Source: Proteles cristata cristata (taxonomy: Eukaryota > Chordata > Mammalia > Carnivora > Hyaenidae). Taken from it: DNA of 64,000 nucleotides. Position 1 is the first letter of the stretch; every line of letters starts with the position of its first letter. The translations under genes and the position numbers were made by a program. This document shows positions 21,545 through 32,925 of the stretch, one piece after another. The notes beneath the pieces are model-generated. The model had not been told where the DNA came from and searched no databases. It saw only the letters and a list, made by a program, of their open reading frames with translations. The stretch covers positions 186,001 to 250,000 of the forward strand of contig JAESUZ010000338.1 in the NCBI GenBank assembly GCA_017311185.1, given 5' to 3'.

Positions 21545-21600
21545 AAAAGTGCCTACGATAGTGCATGGCAAACAGTGGTCATTCAATAAATATTCTGGCT
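21545..21600 (+). repeat. possible L2/MIR-type tail
   Basis: GTGCATGGCAAACAGTGGTC followed by ATTCAATAAATATTC matches the shared 3' tail of old mammalian CORE-type repeats. Only a fragment. Confidence 0.4.
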
Positions 21601-22121
21601 TAATGCGGCTTCAGAAAATCCACAAAATGATCTACTATAAATAGTAGTGTACCAATACACATTTTGTAAAACTATGCACAAGTTTCAGACCTTGGAACAA
21701 TTTGAGCATATTCATTCCCTTTTAGATATTAGATGACTCCGTGGATTTGTTGAGTTTTAGAGAAATCTTTGGATTGGATCAACTAGCAGAGAACTAGTCA
21801 CTTGGCAAATCAGCTTCCAGATCCCTGACTTCTATGTGTAGTTTTTCCCAGGACTAATCTTCCTGCAGCTGAAGATTCCTGCCAACTCTCGTTTATACTA
21901 CTTCTTTCTCCCTTGTAGAAACCCAAGGAGTAACAAACAAAAAGACAAGACAACATAGGAGTTCTCAACACCTTGCTTAATCAAGACACCATGACCACCT
22001 TTGTCTAAATTATTGTGACATATTGCTAGCTTTGCTATTTACATGTAGAAATTATTTAGTTTAAAAATTATAATTCTTTCACATCGTTTTCACCAATCTT
22101 ATACCAAGAATAATTCTAAAG
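21601..22121. other. unassigned non-coding sequence
   Basis: No recognised feature. Confidence 0.4.
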
Positions 22122-22135
22122 ATAAACCAATCCAG

Positions 22136-22339
22136 GGGTGCCTGACAGGCTCAGTCAGATAAGTGACTGACTCTTGATTTCAGTTCAGAACATGATTTCA
22201 CAGTTCATGGGATCGAACCAGGGGTCAGACTCTGCACTGACAGCACAAAGCCAGCTTGGGATTCTCTCTCTTCATCTCTCTCTGCCCCTCCCCAACTTGT
22301 GTTCATTCTCTCTCTCTCAAAATAAATAAATTTTAAAAA
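22136..22339 (+). mobile_element. CAN-SINE, older type
   Basis: Diverged head (GGGTGCCTGACAGGCTCAGT), body CCAGCTTGGGATTCTCTCTC and AAATAAATAAATTTTAAAAA tail. Target duplication of 14 bp with one mismatch: ATAAACCAATCCAG (22122-22135) and ATAACCCAATCCAG (22340-22353). Confidence 0.93.
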
Positions 22340-22630
22340 ATAACCCAATCCAGAGGGGGAAAAATTAACACTCAGAGACTTATGGTCATAATAAATTAAA
22401 AATAAATGCAGTTTTATTAAAATTCATATTTTTTCAAGACACCATGATAGGGCAATCAATAAGAAATGTTCAAACATAGGATAATATGCTCTAGGAGAAG
22501 TAGAATAAAAATAGAGTTTCCAAGTAGTAAAAACCTTGTTTCCATTTTTTTAAAGATGATATTAAGTATCAAATTCAATCAAATATTCTATTGTATATAC
22601 TTTAAGAAGTGATGTAAGAGTTTCATTTTA

Positions 22631-22810
22631 CTTTTTTTAATGTTTATTTATTTATTTGGGGTGAGAGGCAGAGACAGAGAGAGAGAGAGAGAGAATCCCA
22701 AGCAGATTCTGCATTGTCAGCACAGAGCCTGATGCAGGAATCAATCTCACAAACGGTTTGATCATAACCTGAGAGTCAGACACTTAACCAACTGAGCCAC
22801 CCAGTGCCCT
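22631..22810 (-). mobile_element. CAN-SINE, older type, reverse
   Basis: T-rich tail left, GA-rich tract at 22672-22697, AATCCCAAGCAGATTCTGCA body and head ACTGAGCCACCCAGTGCCCT on the right. Perfect 13-bp target duplication GAGTTTCATTTTA at 22618-22630 and 22811-22823. Confidence 0.94.
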
Positions 22811-22849
22811 GAGTTTCATTTTAAACTATCAATATTTACAATACACCAG

Positions 22850-23395
22850 AAATACGTAGTTTTCAACTTACTAAAATTAAATGAGTAACTACAATGGAGA
22901 AATATGAAGGAAAGAGTCTTAACCAAATGACCAAAGTTAACAGATGGACAATGGGGCAATTGATGTCCTCTGACTCCTAATGTGTCATAGAGATAAGGAC
23001 ACAATACTATTTCGGGAAAATTCCTGCAATAGATGCATTACCTGAATCTAATCATAGGGAAATATGTGACAAACCCAAATCAAGGGATATTCTACAAAAT
23101 AACTAGTCTTAACTCTTCAAAATGTCAAGGTCATGAAAGCAAAGAAAGATGGAGGAACTATTTTAGATTCCTGCAGTAGGTGATCCTGGACTGGATGTAA
23201 ATGCTATGCATAAAGACAAGCAGTAAAATTTGAATACAAAACTGTAAGTGAGATAATAGTATTTTATCAGTTAAACTTCTTGACTTGGGTAACTGTACTG
23301 TGATTATGTTGGAAATGTCATTGTTCTTTGGAAATATCCACTGAAGTATGTAAGAATAAAAGAGTACTTACCCTCAAATGGATCAAAGGGAAAAC

Positions 23396-23438
<43 letters not shown>

Positions 23439-23605
23439 GCAAACAGATATTGACTAAAGAAGCAAAACTGGCAAAATGTCAATATTAACAGTGAAATTGG
23501 TGAAAGGTATATGACTGTTCTTTGTACTACTCTTTGAGTTTGTAATTCTCCATGAGTTTGTAATTATTTCAAAACAAAAAGTAAATAAAATAAAATCTAC
23601 ATGTC
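22850..23605 (+). repeat. old L1M-type 3' UTR
   Basis: Recognised by 'TGATGCATTACCTGAATCTAA'-like text (GATGCATTACCTGAATCTAA), 'GACAAACCCAAATCAAGGG', ATTCTACAAAATAACTAGTC, AATGTCAAGGTCATGAAAGC, TAGGTGATCCTGGACTGGAT, TAACTGTACTGTGATTATGT and the end TTTGTAATTATTTCAAAACA then AAAAGT. This is the long 3' UTR of an old L1 subfamily in forward orientation. The exact subfamily is uncertain. A TAGA microsatellite has grown at its internal simple-repeat position. Confidence 0.75.
23395..23438. repeat. (TAGA)n microsatellite, about 11 units
   Basis: Pure tetranucleotide repeat inside the old L1 3' UTR. Likely length-polymorphic. Confidence 0.97.
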
Positions 23606-23624
23606 AAATTAAAATATGGGAGTG

Positions 23625-23828
23625 ACTGGGGAGGCTGGGTAGCTCAGTCAGTTAAGTATCCAACTTCGGCTCAGGTCATGATTCATGGGTTCGAGCCCCG
23701 CATCAGGCTCTGTGCTGCCAGCTCGGAGCCTGGAGCCTGCTTCAGATTCTGTGTCTCCCTCTCTCTCTGCCCCTCCCCTGCTCACACTCTGTCTCTGTCT
23801 CTCAAAAATAAACACTGAAAAAATTTTT
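23625..23828 (+). mobile_element. CAN-SINE, feline type
   Basis: GGGTAGCTCAGTCAGTTAAG head (with a rearranged first 10 bp), B box GGGTTCGAGCCCC, TGCCAGCTCGGAGCCTGGAG body and an AATAAACACTGAAAAA tail. Target duplication of 13 bp with one mismatch: AAATATGGGAGTG (23612-23624) and AAATGTGGGAGTG (23829-23841). Confidence 0.93.
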
Positions 23829-23841
23829 AAATGTGGGAGTG

Positions 23842-24504
23842 CGATATCATTTTCCAAAATCTTACCAGTTATTATTGATCAAAATATTGCAAAATGCTGC
23901 AAATTCTGCATTGCTTCTTTCTTTCTCTTGACAGGATCGTCGTCAGTCATACCATTTCTGTTCTCCAGAACTCCCTCTGTTCATGCATTTCCCAACAAGA
24001 TCTGTATGTTCAATTTTATTATCCTCTTTCTCAAGTTTGTCTAGCAAACTGACACTCTCTGTCTGCCACCCTCTTAAGAAATAATAAAGAAAGTATCACT
24101 TTCTATTTAATAAGGATGAACTTCTTTGCCTAGAGAAGCAACAAGTTAATTCAGTTTAAAGATGAGTGGCCTACAATTAATCTGAGTTTACATTGTCAGC
24201 ATATGGAAAAAAAAAGAAAAATTTTCCAGTAGAAAACAAAATGTATTCAAAACTCTTTACTATCATTAAATTACTTTTATCCGTAGCCTATATATATGAC
24301 ATTTCATATGTATTATATATATAATACACATACACACACACACATATATTAAGCCTAGAGTACATGGATAAATTCACTCTGTATGTATTTGATAAAATAT
24401 ACAAGGTATAATATTGAAATTTCTCTTTAAAAAGAATGATGTAGCTCTAAATGCATATTTCATATTTTTTTATATGTGGTCTCAGAGTATGTGGCATATG
24501 CTTT
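23842..24504. other. unassigned non-coding sequence
   Basis: No gene recognised. An AT-rich ATATAT/ACACAC patch lies at 24285-24350. Confidence 0.4.
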
Positions 24505-24630
24505 CATTGATCTCCATTCTATTCTGCTGAGGAAAACAGAAAATAATCCCATTTGACAGATAAGAACACTGGGGCAAAATAAGACAAGGGACTTGTACTA
24601 TATAAAATCACAGGTAGAGAGACTATTCAC
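24505..24630 (-). repeat. possible MIR fragment, reverse
   Basis: 'AATCCCATTTGACAGATAAG' followed by AACACTGGGGCAAAATAAGA and 'ATCACAGGTAGAGAG' fits the reverse MIR core, diverged. Confidence 0.5.
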
Positions 24631-25362
24631 CTAAATTGAGAAATTACCCTCCCAGGTACCCATGTATACTTCCATAGCGGATCATGCTGAGATATACTGG
24701 CATTTTCACATTTCCCATACATAGACACACGTACATGTTACTTAATATACACATTTATGTAAGCAGACATACATGAATATATTTACCTTTAACATTACCA
24801 TGAATATATCATTTCAACCAAACTCAGGCATAATCCAACACCAATAAAAATATCTCCAGAAATCAGTGTATTTCCTCAACAAAAGGAGTTGATGAATATG
24901 TCCATAAGAGAAAGTGGATTATTTGCAAAACCAAATCCTGACTCAGGTTGCTGAGATGATCCTTAACCCAGAGACAGTTCAGATTTCAAGACTCAGAGAC
25001 AAAACTTATAGCCAGCAATCCCTGTAAAAATCTAACCTGTCAAAAGAAAATTCCTGATATACTGTCTGTCTTTCTATCATGTCTGTAGTTTCATAATTAG
25101 AAATCAAATAAATGCTGGCTTCTAAAGGTTCAAAAGCTTTCCAACACCTTGTGATCAAAACAGCACAAAATAAAGAGGCACTTTGTTTCTACTGATCTCG
25201 TGGGACTTTTACTGAAAGCAAACCATTTCTAACTAGAGGAGCCTAGATAATATTTCAAAAGTGTCACTATTCCTACCATCTCTTTACCTTGTAAACACCT
25301 AAGTGCAAATATCTTTCAGAGCAAGTTCACCTTGGCTGATAAGTGCCAAAACCCCCAAGGGG

Positions 25363-25364
<2 letters not shown>
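24631..25364. other. unassigned non-coding sequence
   Basis: No recognised feature. Confidence 0.4.

Positions 25365-25411
<47 letters not shown>
25365..25411. repeat. (AC)n microsatellite, about 23 units
   Basis: Uninterrupted AC run. The His/Thr and Val/Cys ORFs at 25299-25550 are its translations. Confidence 0.98.
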
Positions 25412-25412
<1 letters not shown>

Positions 25413-26281
25413 CCTGAGTCCTTCAGTGCTATTTGTAATAGTTGAAAACCAAAGAGTTCCAGTTTGTGACAGTTCTGTGGAGACAGAAAATAAATCCTGC
25501 AACGAATAGTCCAACAGGCCACATTTTCCACTCAAAGAGAAGTGACTCACTTCTGCTTCAAGTGTATTCCGTAAGGGCTACAGAGGGAGTGGGGCCAGGC
25601 TGGAAGGGGTCAGAGAAGGATGGAGGAGGTACAAAATTACAACTAAAATAATGGGACCTTAAAATTCTCTGGTCAGAGAATAGAGAGAAGGCTGCAGCAG
25701 AAGACAAAAGAAAGAGGAGATGACGTGGTTAATTTCAATGGGCCCTCCAGGAGAAGGTAGCTACAAACAGAAGGCCAGCAAACCAACACGAGGGTTCCAG
25801 AACTGCCATGTGTCTTCCTGGGATTGGTCTTAGCTAAATGATTCAGCACTCACATATCCGACTGTACCAGCTAACACCTCTCCACCTTCACACCAGTCAA
25901 GACCACACATAAAGCCAGGAGCTGGGTAAATAGAAGGTCAGCAGGAATAACCTGAAAACAAAGACAGGCCACAAGTTGACCATGAGCTCATCAAAGGTCT
26001 TCTGAAAAGACAGGTCTACTCACCCTGTGACCAGGGCCCTTAGCCAGATCAATCCCACCATTAAGTGTGCCCCCTTTAAAGAACATCTTGCTTTTGATGT
26101 CTTTAGCTTCTCCCTTTTCCTTCTTATTAAAAGCAATTTCTGTTAACTTCTTACTATAAAAGCAATGCATTAGGAAATACAAATAAGAAAACACAAGTCA
26201 GATGCTCACCATGGAGATAAACATTATTAAACATTAGGCATATAAGTAATAATGAAAACTGAGTAGTAAGAATAACTGCCT
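25412..26281. other. unassigned non-coding sequence
   Basis: Slightly GC-richer, unique-looking sequence with no recognised gene or repeat. Confidence 0.4.
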
Positions 26282-26430
26282 ATATTTATTGATCAATTAC
26301 TTCATGCTAGACACCAAATAAGCACTTTATACATATTATCCTATTTAATCTCACTATAAAACTTATTTTAAAAAGGTAAGAAAAAAGTGTTAAACCCATT
26401 TTATCGATATTTAAGACCAAACGCCATGCT
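26282..26430 (-). repeat. MIR SINE, reverse
   Basis: 'ATGCTAGACACCAAATAAGC', 'ACTTTATACATATTATCCTA', TTTAATCTCACTATAAAACT and AACCCATTTTATCGATATTT match the MIR core in reverse orientation. Confidence 0.75.
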
Positions 26431-26785
26431 AAATCACTAGGTTATAATGTTCAGCATATATTTGTTTATTTGTTGTGCATATATGCATTTATTTAGCAAT
26501 AATAATTTCCGTATTAAAATCTGCAGTCTTCCCATTCAGAAATGTGAATATTTCCCAAATTATTCAGAGCTTCTGGCAATAAAACACCGTCACATTCTTC
26601 ATATAGGCTCTGTGGAGTTTATTCTTTAGTTTTCAAGCAGTTATGAGTGGGATTTTTTTTCTCCCAATTACATTGTTGTTTGCATATTTATTCAGGATTC
26701 CGTGTAATTTTGAGAGTAATCTGTCATATTTGAGAAACAGACCAAAAAATATTTTCTAATAAAGATTAAAAACCATGGTAAAATC

Positions 26786-27001
26786 GGGGCACCTAGGTGG
26801 CTCAGTCGGTTAAGGGTCTTACTTCCACTCAGGTCATAATCTCATGGATCATGAGTTTGGGCCCTGCATCAGGCTCTGTGCTGACAGCTCAGAGCCTGAA
26901 GCCTGCTTCAGATTCTGTATCTCCCTCTCTCTCTGCCCTTCTCCCATTCACGCTCTGTCTCTCTCTCTCAAAAATAAATAAACATTAAAAAAAATTTTTT
27001 T
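26786..27001 (+). mobile_element. CAN-SINE, feline type
   Basis: GGGGCACCTAGGTGGCTCAG head, GAGCCTGAAGCCTGCTTCAG body, CT-rich tract and AAATAAATAAACATTAAAAA tail. Approximate 15-bp target duplication: AAACCATGGTAAAAT near 26770-26784 and AAACCATGGGGAAAT at 27002-27016. Confidence 0.93.
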
Positions 27002-27016
27002 AAACCATGGGGAAAT

Positions 27017-28027
27017 GGAGGGGGGTGGTAACTAGAAGTTAACTTGAATTGCTTTCCTTGCAAAAGACAGAAATTAAATGCTGATAGGGAAAACATCAAT
27101 GAGTACCTACTTACTGACTTGTTCTAGCAGTGAATTAGACAGTAGGAGGTTATAAAATAATTCTATAACCACTGACCTTGATGTAAAGGTTTACAAAAAT
27201 GGGTAGAAGATTGAAAGTTCATGTATGAACATCTGTTAGCACCTACAGGGATAATAAATACTAAATTGTGTAACATGATTTCATCTGTGCTAGGTGTTAA
27301 GAAAGTGTCTAGAGAGCCGAGGTAGTAAAAGAAATCCCACCAAAATAAATAAGCTTATATTACCATCGAGTCAGTGGGCAGTTGGCAGATAAAAACTCAG
27401 TATAAATATAGAGATTTTAATACTATCACAGTAGAACAACATCTTTATGGTGAGTTCCAAATATCCACTAAATTCTTTCACTGTAGCTCCTTAAACAGTG
27501 AAATCAATAATCGTCCTACTGAAAAATCTTGGGGATAAGGAAGAAATGGGACAACAGGTCTATGAAATTGCTTCTCAACATTGGATCATGTTGCTAAGAT
27601 GTGGGTAAGTCAAAAAGCACAGGGCTGCCTTCTTCCTTGAGCCTTAATTTACTCAATTGCTTTAGACACAAATGTCTTTTCTTTAGCTAAGAATTTATTG
27701 TGGTTTCACCCTCCCTAAGAAATGAAAATTGCATTGTTGAATAAACAACTTGTAAAGCTATCTATTTTCACTGACACTTATTAAGTACCTTAGCTCCCTG
27801 GATTGGATTTCTATTTAGTCACTTTGCGCAACACATCACTAGATCTAAACTGATATCTTGATTAGAATCCTTGAAGGAACAAGGGGGAAAGACTGTTTAA
27901 AGCACTCCACCTCCACTGGGAAAATAGGCATCCTAGCCACATGGTGCTGCAGACCACACTTTCTTTTGTCCGTTTTTATCTAGAAAGAAGGTGCCTAAAG
28001 GGGGGTGTGGGGGAAGGGAACGAGTCA
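27017..28027. other. unassigned non-coding sequence
   Basis: 1 kb with no recognised repeat or gene. Confidence 0.45.
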
Positions 28028-28165
28028 CCATTGAGCATTTCCTATATGTCTGGGACTGTACTCACACATTACAGGGTCTCCCTCTTCAAAATGACCTTCT
28101 CAGGTGGATATACTGCCTCTACTTTACAACTTGAAAACTGAGGCTTAGCGTAGTTACAGCATAAC
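28028..28165 (-). repeat. MIR SINE, reverse
   Basis: TTGAGCATTTCCTATATGTC, CTTTACAACTTGAAAACTGA and GGCTTAGCGTAGTTAC are reverse MIR core words. Confidence 0.65.
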
Positions 28166-28194
28166 TGTGGCATATACACACAGGTTTGGGAACA

Positions 28195-28540
28195 TAAGGG
28201 TAGGATTCAAATACCAGCTCTACTGCTTACCAGCTGTATGATCTTGGGTGAGCTATTTGATCACTCTGAAACTCAGCTTCCTCATCAATAAATGGGGAGA
28301 AAACTTTTTTTTTGTAAGCACAGAGCTGGTGTTTGAACCCCACTTCATATTCCCAAGCCTGTGTATGTGTACCTCAGTTGTAACTATTCAAACCCTCAAA
28401 GTCCCTGTGAGAATTAGAGAGAGAGAGAGCACTATGAGGGTCTATCGACAACTGAGGATTAGGTTATTAGAGCACTTAACTCAGTGCTTGGCATATAGCA
28501 AGAATCCAATAGGTGATTAGTAATAAGTAGTAGCCATGAT
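28195..28540 (+). repeat. MIR SINE, forward, with internal insert
   Basis: TTCAAATACCAGCTCTACTG, CTTACCAGCTGTATGATCTT, 'AAACTCAGCTTCCTCATCAA', AATGGGGAGAAAAC and, after about 90 bp of extra sequence, 'GAGAATTAGAGAGAGAGAG' and AGTGCTTGGCATATAGCAAG. The parts are in forward MIR order. With the reverse copy next door it makes a head-to-tail-opposed MIR pair. The ORF 28248-28520 is therefore not a gene. Confidence 0.7.
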
Positions 28541-28545
28541 TATTA

Positions 28546-30279
28546 AGATCTACACTGATTCTTCTGTTTATCTCCACATTAATTCTGGACTATGCTCCTG
28601 CCTTCTCTGACCTGCTTTATGACCCAAGACTTCCTCCTACAGATGCTCTACCAGAGCTCCCTCACTGGTAGGCTTCTGGTTGGATAAGAACAATAGGAGT
28701 CACTGTCTCAGGATTGGTCCAAACCCAATCCTGAACATAATACCAACTACAATTTAACCGGCTTCTGAGAAATGTCAGTCTAGCTTTATTCTGAGAAAAA
28801 GGAAGACCAAGACTCTTCACAGAAACTTAGAGAAATATGCTCAAACTGTGGCCAGCATGGTTTTATCTTGGTCCTTCTGCAAACTGTTTATCACAAAACT
28901 CAAACTCTGGAAACCACCATTATCAAAATACCACCAGAGCCATTTTACAAACCATCATTTTCAACCATGTTCATTTAGAACTTGACAGAAGCCACTTTAG
29001 CAGGTCTCATTTTTTCCCTAGCAATTCCAAGTGTAATTGCTAATCAATCCACAGGGCATGAATAAGCATGTAATTACTCAGTTAAAGAGTAATTATATGG
29101 GCATTTATTTGTACCCTCCAAGCTCAAGGGATATTGGATGCAATACCCAAAAGAGGCGTACTGTATGTTTTCAAAGACTCAAATTTGTGTTTGCTTCAGT
29201 GTTTCCTTTTTGCTGTTTCTGCGGATCTTTTTATAGCTTTTGTTTTGGTGCACAATTTGCTGCGTGAAGCTTAGGCGCTTTAGTTGAAATGTTTAAAGTA
29301 ATGTGCCACAGTGTTTCACATGACTGTAATCAGTTTTGATGATTTGAAGCAATTTTATAAGTGACCCCACATTATTAGTGATTCATTGTGAATTTCCCAT
29401 TTTGGAGGGGAGCAATAAAACAGTGGTCTTGACAATTGCTGGTCATCAACAAGTTCCAAGCTGGCAAGGCAAGCACAGAGTATAAGCTCCGAGAACCTGG
29501 CAACTTGCCACTTTCAATAATTATATTCTGCCAATCTCAACTCCCAGCTGCAATGTCAGCTGAATACAGAACTTTTACCCATTTCCTGTCCTGTATACTA
29601 CACCACACAGCCACACTACGGCTGAGTCTTGCCCCAGATGCTAGGCCATTTCACTGAGGATTAAGTGATGGCTTATGAGAGTTCTTCCAATTAGAGAGAA
29701 GTGCCATACAAATACTTTGGAGTCCAGTGAATCCATGAAGAAAGAGGCAGTTTCAGGTACAGTTCCTTGTCATCTGTGCCACTTTGCATGTCACTCTATC
29801 CATCCAGACCTGTACACTCTATACACAAGGCTCTATATTTATATTTACTTTTCCTGTTGCCAACCCCTACTTAGCTCTTAGGTTATTTCCTAGAACATGG
29901 GTGAAAAATAAATAGTTGATAAATGGGTAAGTGAGTGAATGGATGAATGAATGCATGAATGAGTCCACCTGGATGTCCCAAAACATAGTTAATTTTGCCA
30001 TCTAATTAGTACCCCTCCCTCATTGTTCCACACCAAATGTCATGAGCATCCTGCACCCATCAGACCCTACCTGATCTTGTATGCACTTGGAGAACCCAGT
30101 CTATGACTCCACTTAGTACCCCTGTTGCCTCAACCACAGTAATGAGCTTGGGCCCTGCTTTGTTCTTATCCCAGCTGCAACATCAGTTTTCTATTGACTT
30201 ATTCAAAAAGGCACACCATAGTACTCCACCCTGTCTTCACAGAGCTCCCCTTCCTGTCTACCATTCCATTATCCATGTC
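28546..30279. other. unassigned non-coding sequence, with a TGAA-type simple patch
   Basis: No gene recognised. A TGAATGAATG-type low-complexity patch at 29930-29965 might be the tail of an L2-like repeat. Small ORFs at 28837-29881 have no domain and no splice context. Confidence 0.4.
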
Positions 30280-30350
30280 AGACCCATTGCAATCAGCCAC
30301 CACAGGAGGAACCATACCTGGCATAGAGTCATGGCTCAATAAATGTTCAC
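30280..30350 (+). repeat. possible L2/MIR-type tail
   Basis: ATACCTGGCATAGAGTCATG followed by GCTCAATAAATGTTCACTAC resembles the CORE-type 3' tail. Confidence 0.45.
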
Positions 30351-30925
30351 TACTGTCAGTATGAACAACTTAACAAATGCTATATCCTCATCAGAGTGCT
30401 ATATTGTTGATTTAAAATTCATTTGTCAACTTTTTCACAGAACTCATTTGCAGTTTGGAAAGAATAACAGATAAAGTTCAGCAATACTACCAAGCCAAAA
30501 TACAAGGAAAACACCAGAAAATTTGGCATAGAGATGTCAATAAAATCAAGGAATTGTTTCTATTTGGAATAAAAGTATATGAACAAGGAATTCAGCCACC
30601 ACCTTTCCAAAGCTAAGAGATATTCAAGCCCATAGAGGTGACTTTTTGTTCATTACCAAAAGGTATAGAGCTAATCAACCATACAATGAGCTTCTGGCTC
30701 CCTTGACTGAAAAAAGGTCAGGAAGAAAGAACAGAAGATGAGCAAAACCAATGTGAAGTTAGGTTGGATCATTTCATGGCAAAAGGAGGAAATAAGAAAG
30801 TAACAAAACTTTTAAAACCAATATTCCCCTTAGCAGTTCTTTCTGCACAGTACCCTTTCACTGACAAACACAATGGTGTCTAGTAGTTCCAAATTTGTCA
30901 AGGTGTGCCTCCTTGCCCCCCGCCC
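30351..30925. other. unassigned non-coding sequence
   Basis: No recognised feature. Confidence 0.4.
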
Positions 30926-31312
30926 CTATCACAGACTGAATTGTGTCCCTTCAAAATTCATATGTAGAAATTCAAACCTCCAGTACCTCAGAATGTGACT
31001 GTTTGGGGAGAAAGGTCTTTAAAGAGGTGTTTAACTTGAAACAAGGCCCTAATCCAAACTTGCTTATGTCTTTATAACAAGCTTAGGACACATAGAGAGA
31101 CACCAGGGCCATGAGCACAGAGGGAAGACAACGAAAAGAAGCAACAAGAGAGCAGTCAGCCACAGGCTAAGGAGAGAGGATTCAGGAAACCAACACTGCT
31201 GGCACCTTGATCTTGAACTTCTATACTCCAGATCTGTGAGAAAATAACTTTCTGTATATGAGGCACCCAGTCTGTATGGTATTTATTATGGAAGCCTGAA
31301 CAGACTAATATA
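30926..31312 (+). repeat. MLT1-like LTR (ancient MaLR)
   Basis: Landmarks in order: AGACTGAATTGTGTCCCTTC, AAAATTCATATGTAGAAATT, CAGTACCTCAGAATGTGACT, GGTCTTTAAAGAGGTGTTTA, AGGCCCTAATCCAAACTTGC, 'GGCACCTTGATCTTGAACTT', TGTGAGAAAATAACTTTCTG and the end GAACAGACTAATATA. Forward orientation. No internal retroviral sequence adjoins it. Confidence 0.88.
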
Positions 31313-31694
31313 CCCCCAGATCCCCCAATTCAAAAAGCTCCTCTACTACAGAACTATGGAGATGAAAAAGGGGGCACTCTGAATGAACCCATTGGGCCAG
31401 AATGAGATTAAAGTCAAAATCCCAGCTCCATCCCCAGCCCTGCTGCCTGCTTCTGCAGGCTGCATGATTGAACAAAAGTCCCTTCCCCTTTCTGGGTCTT
31501 GAGTCATCATCCAAGATGGAGTAGGGGAGAGACACCGTAGACAGTTCTAAGTTTTGCTACATCACAGATCTGTTTTGGGGACCAAATGAAATGATAATAT
31601 CAAGAAAGTGCTACAAACATATAAGGTATTTAAATAATTCTTATTCTTAGTGTCATGTGCAAAAGAAGACCAACTGTAATCCTAAGTCTACACA
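31313..31694. other. unassigned non-coding sequence
   Basis: No recognised feature. Confidence 0.4.
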
Positions 31695-31913
31695 GGGCAA
31701 CCGTCTTCTACAATACAATCCAAAATCTCCTAATATAAGATCCATATGTCCAGGATACAATTGCAAAAATCACAGACCATACCAATTATCAACAAAATCA
31801 CAACTTGAATGAGAAAAGATAATCAACAGAGGACAACACTGAGATGAATCTGATATTTGAACTCTGACAAGGATTTTAAAGCAGTCATATCACAGAAAAG
31901 CTTCAGGTTTTAG
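31695..31913 (+). mobile_element. old L1 5'UTR/ORF1 fragment, part 1
   Basis: 'AATCAACAGAGGACAACACTG' and 'GACAAGGATTTTAAAGCAGTC' match the start region of ORF1 in old mammalian L1s. It is split from part 2 by the SINE at 31914. Confidence 0.7.
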
Positions 31914-32130
31914 TTAATTAATTTTGTTAATGTTTATTTTTGAGAGAGACAGAGACAGAGTGTGAGCAGGGGAGGGGCAGAGAGAGAGAGAGGCAGACAC
32001 TGAATCCAAAACAGGCTCCAGGCTCTGAGCTGTGAGAACAGAGCTCGGTGTGGGGCTCAAACTCACAGACCTGGAGATCATGACCTGAGCCAAAGTTGGA
32101 CGCCTAACTGACTGAGCCACTCAGGCACTC
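31914..32130 (-). mobile_element. CAN-SINE inserted in old L1 ORF1
   Basis: Reverse SINE: tail TTTATTTTTGAGAGAGACAG, CCAGGCTCTGAGCTGTGAGA body and head 'ACTGAGCCACTCAGGCACTC'. Flanks CTTCAGGTTTTAG (31901-31913) and CTTCAGTTTTTAA (32131-32143) give an imperfect target duplication; old L1 ORF1 text continues on the far side. Confidence 0.92.
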
Positions 32131-32600
32131 CTTCAGTTTTTAATAAAGGAATTACATATGCTTTTGAAACGAATAAAAAATAGAATATCTGACACACACA
32201 AAAATAAATGATATAAAAGAACACAATGGAAATTACAGGACTTAAAATGCAATAATTGAAGTTAAAAACTCAATGGATGTGCTCATAATAGAATGAATAA
32301 GACAGAGAAAAAATAAGTGATCTTGAAGACAGAGCAATAGAAAGAGACACCGGTGAGACAACAGCAAAATATCTAACAGTCATATTATTAGAGTTCCAGC
32401 AGAAGAAGAGATAGAGAGGGTCTGAAAACATATTCAAAGAAATAATATCTGAACGCTCCCCACCTCTGATGAAAGACAAACCTACAGATTCAAGAAGCTG
32501 AAAGAACCCCAACAGGAAAAACTCAAAGAAGTCCACACTAAGACACATCACAATTAAGCTTCTGAAACGTAATGACAAAAAGACATGATGAAATTAATAT
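32131..32600 (+). mobile_element. old L1 ORF1 fragment, part 2
   Basis: AAATTACAGGACTTAAAATG, 'AAGTGATCTTGAAGACAGAG', TTAGAGTTCCAGCAGAAGAA, AATAATATCTGAACGCTCCC, 'CTACAGATTCAAGAAGCTGA' and 'CACACTAAGACACATCACAA' follow the order of coiled-coil and RNA-binding coding sequence in old L1 ORF1. Many frameshifts and stops. No ORF2 follows, so it is an internal or rearranged fragment. Confidence 0.75.
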
Positions 32601-32727
32601 CTAAAAAGTCAAAGTTTATTGATAGTATACACTGGGAAGTCTTTCCATACTGAAAATGCAAATAAATTTCTGCCAAATAGATATATAGATATAGATAGAT
32701 ATTGACATAAATGTCATACAATATAAC

Positions 32728-32925
32728 ATTTACAATGTGTCATGCACTTATGAGCTCTTTGACAAATACTAACTCATTCCGTTCTCAAAACAATCCTATT
32801 AGGTTAGTATTATTTTCCTCATCAGCTTGCCCAGGGTCACACAGCTAGGGAATGAGAGAGCTGAGGATTCAAACTCAGACAGTTTGAGAGTTTGTACTCT
32901 TAACCACTATACACAGAATCAGTAG
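32728..32925 (-). repeat. MIR SINE, reverse (well preserved)
   Basis: AACAATCCTATTAGGTTAGT, 'GCCCAGGGTCACACAGCTAG', 'GGATTCAAACTCAGACAGTT' and GTACTCTTAACCACTATACA cover most of the MIR core in reverse orientation. Confidence 0.9.

Noticed and set aside
23395..23438. CRISPR-like array of short repeats
   Set aside because: Contiguous tetranucleotide microsatellite without spacers, in a mammalian genome.
28248..28520. 90-codon plus-strand ORF
   Set aside because: Lies in a forward MIR and its insert.
31914..32130. Possible regulatory GA-rich element at 31945-32000
   Set aside because: It is the antisense CT-rich domain of a SINE, found in every copy.
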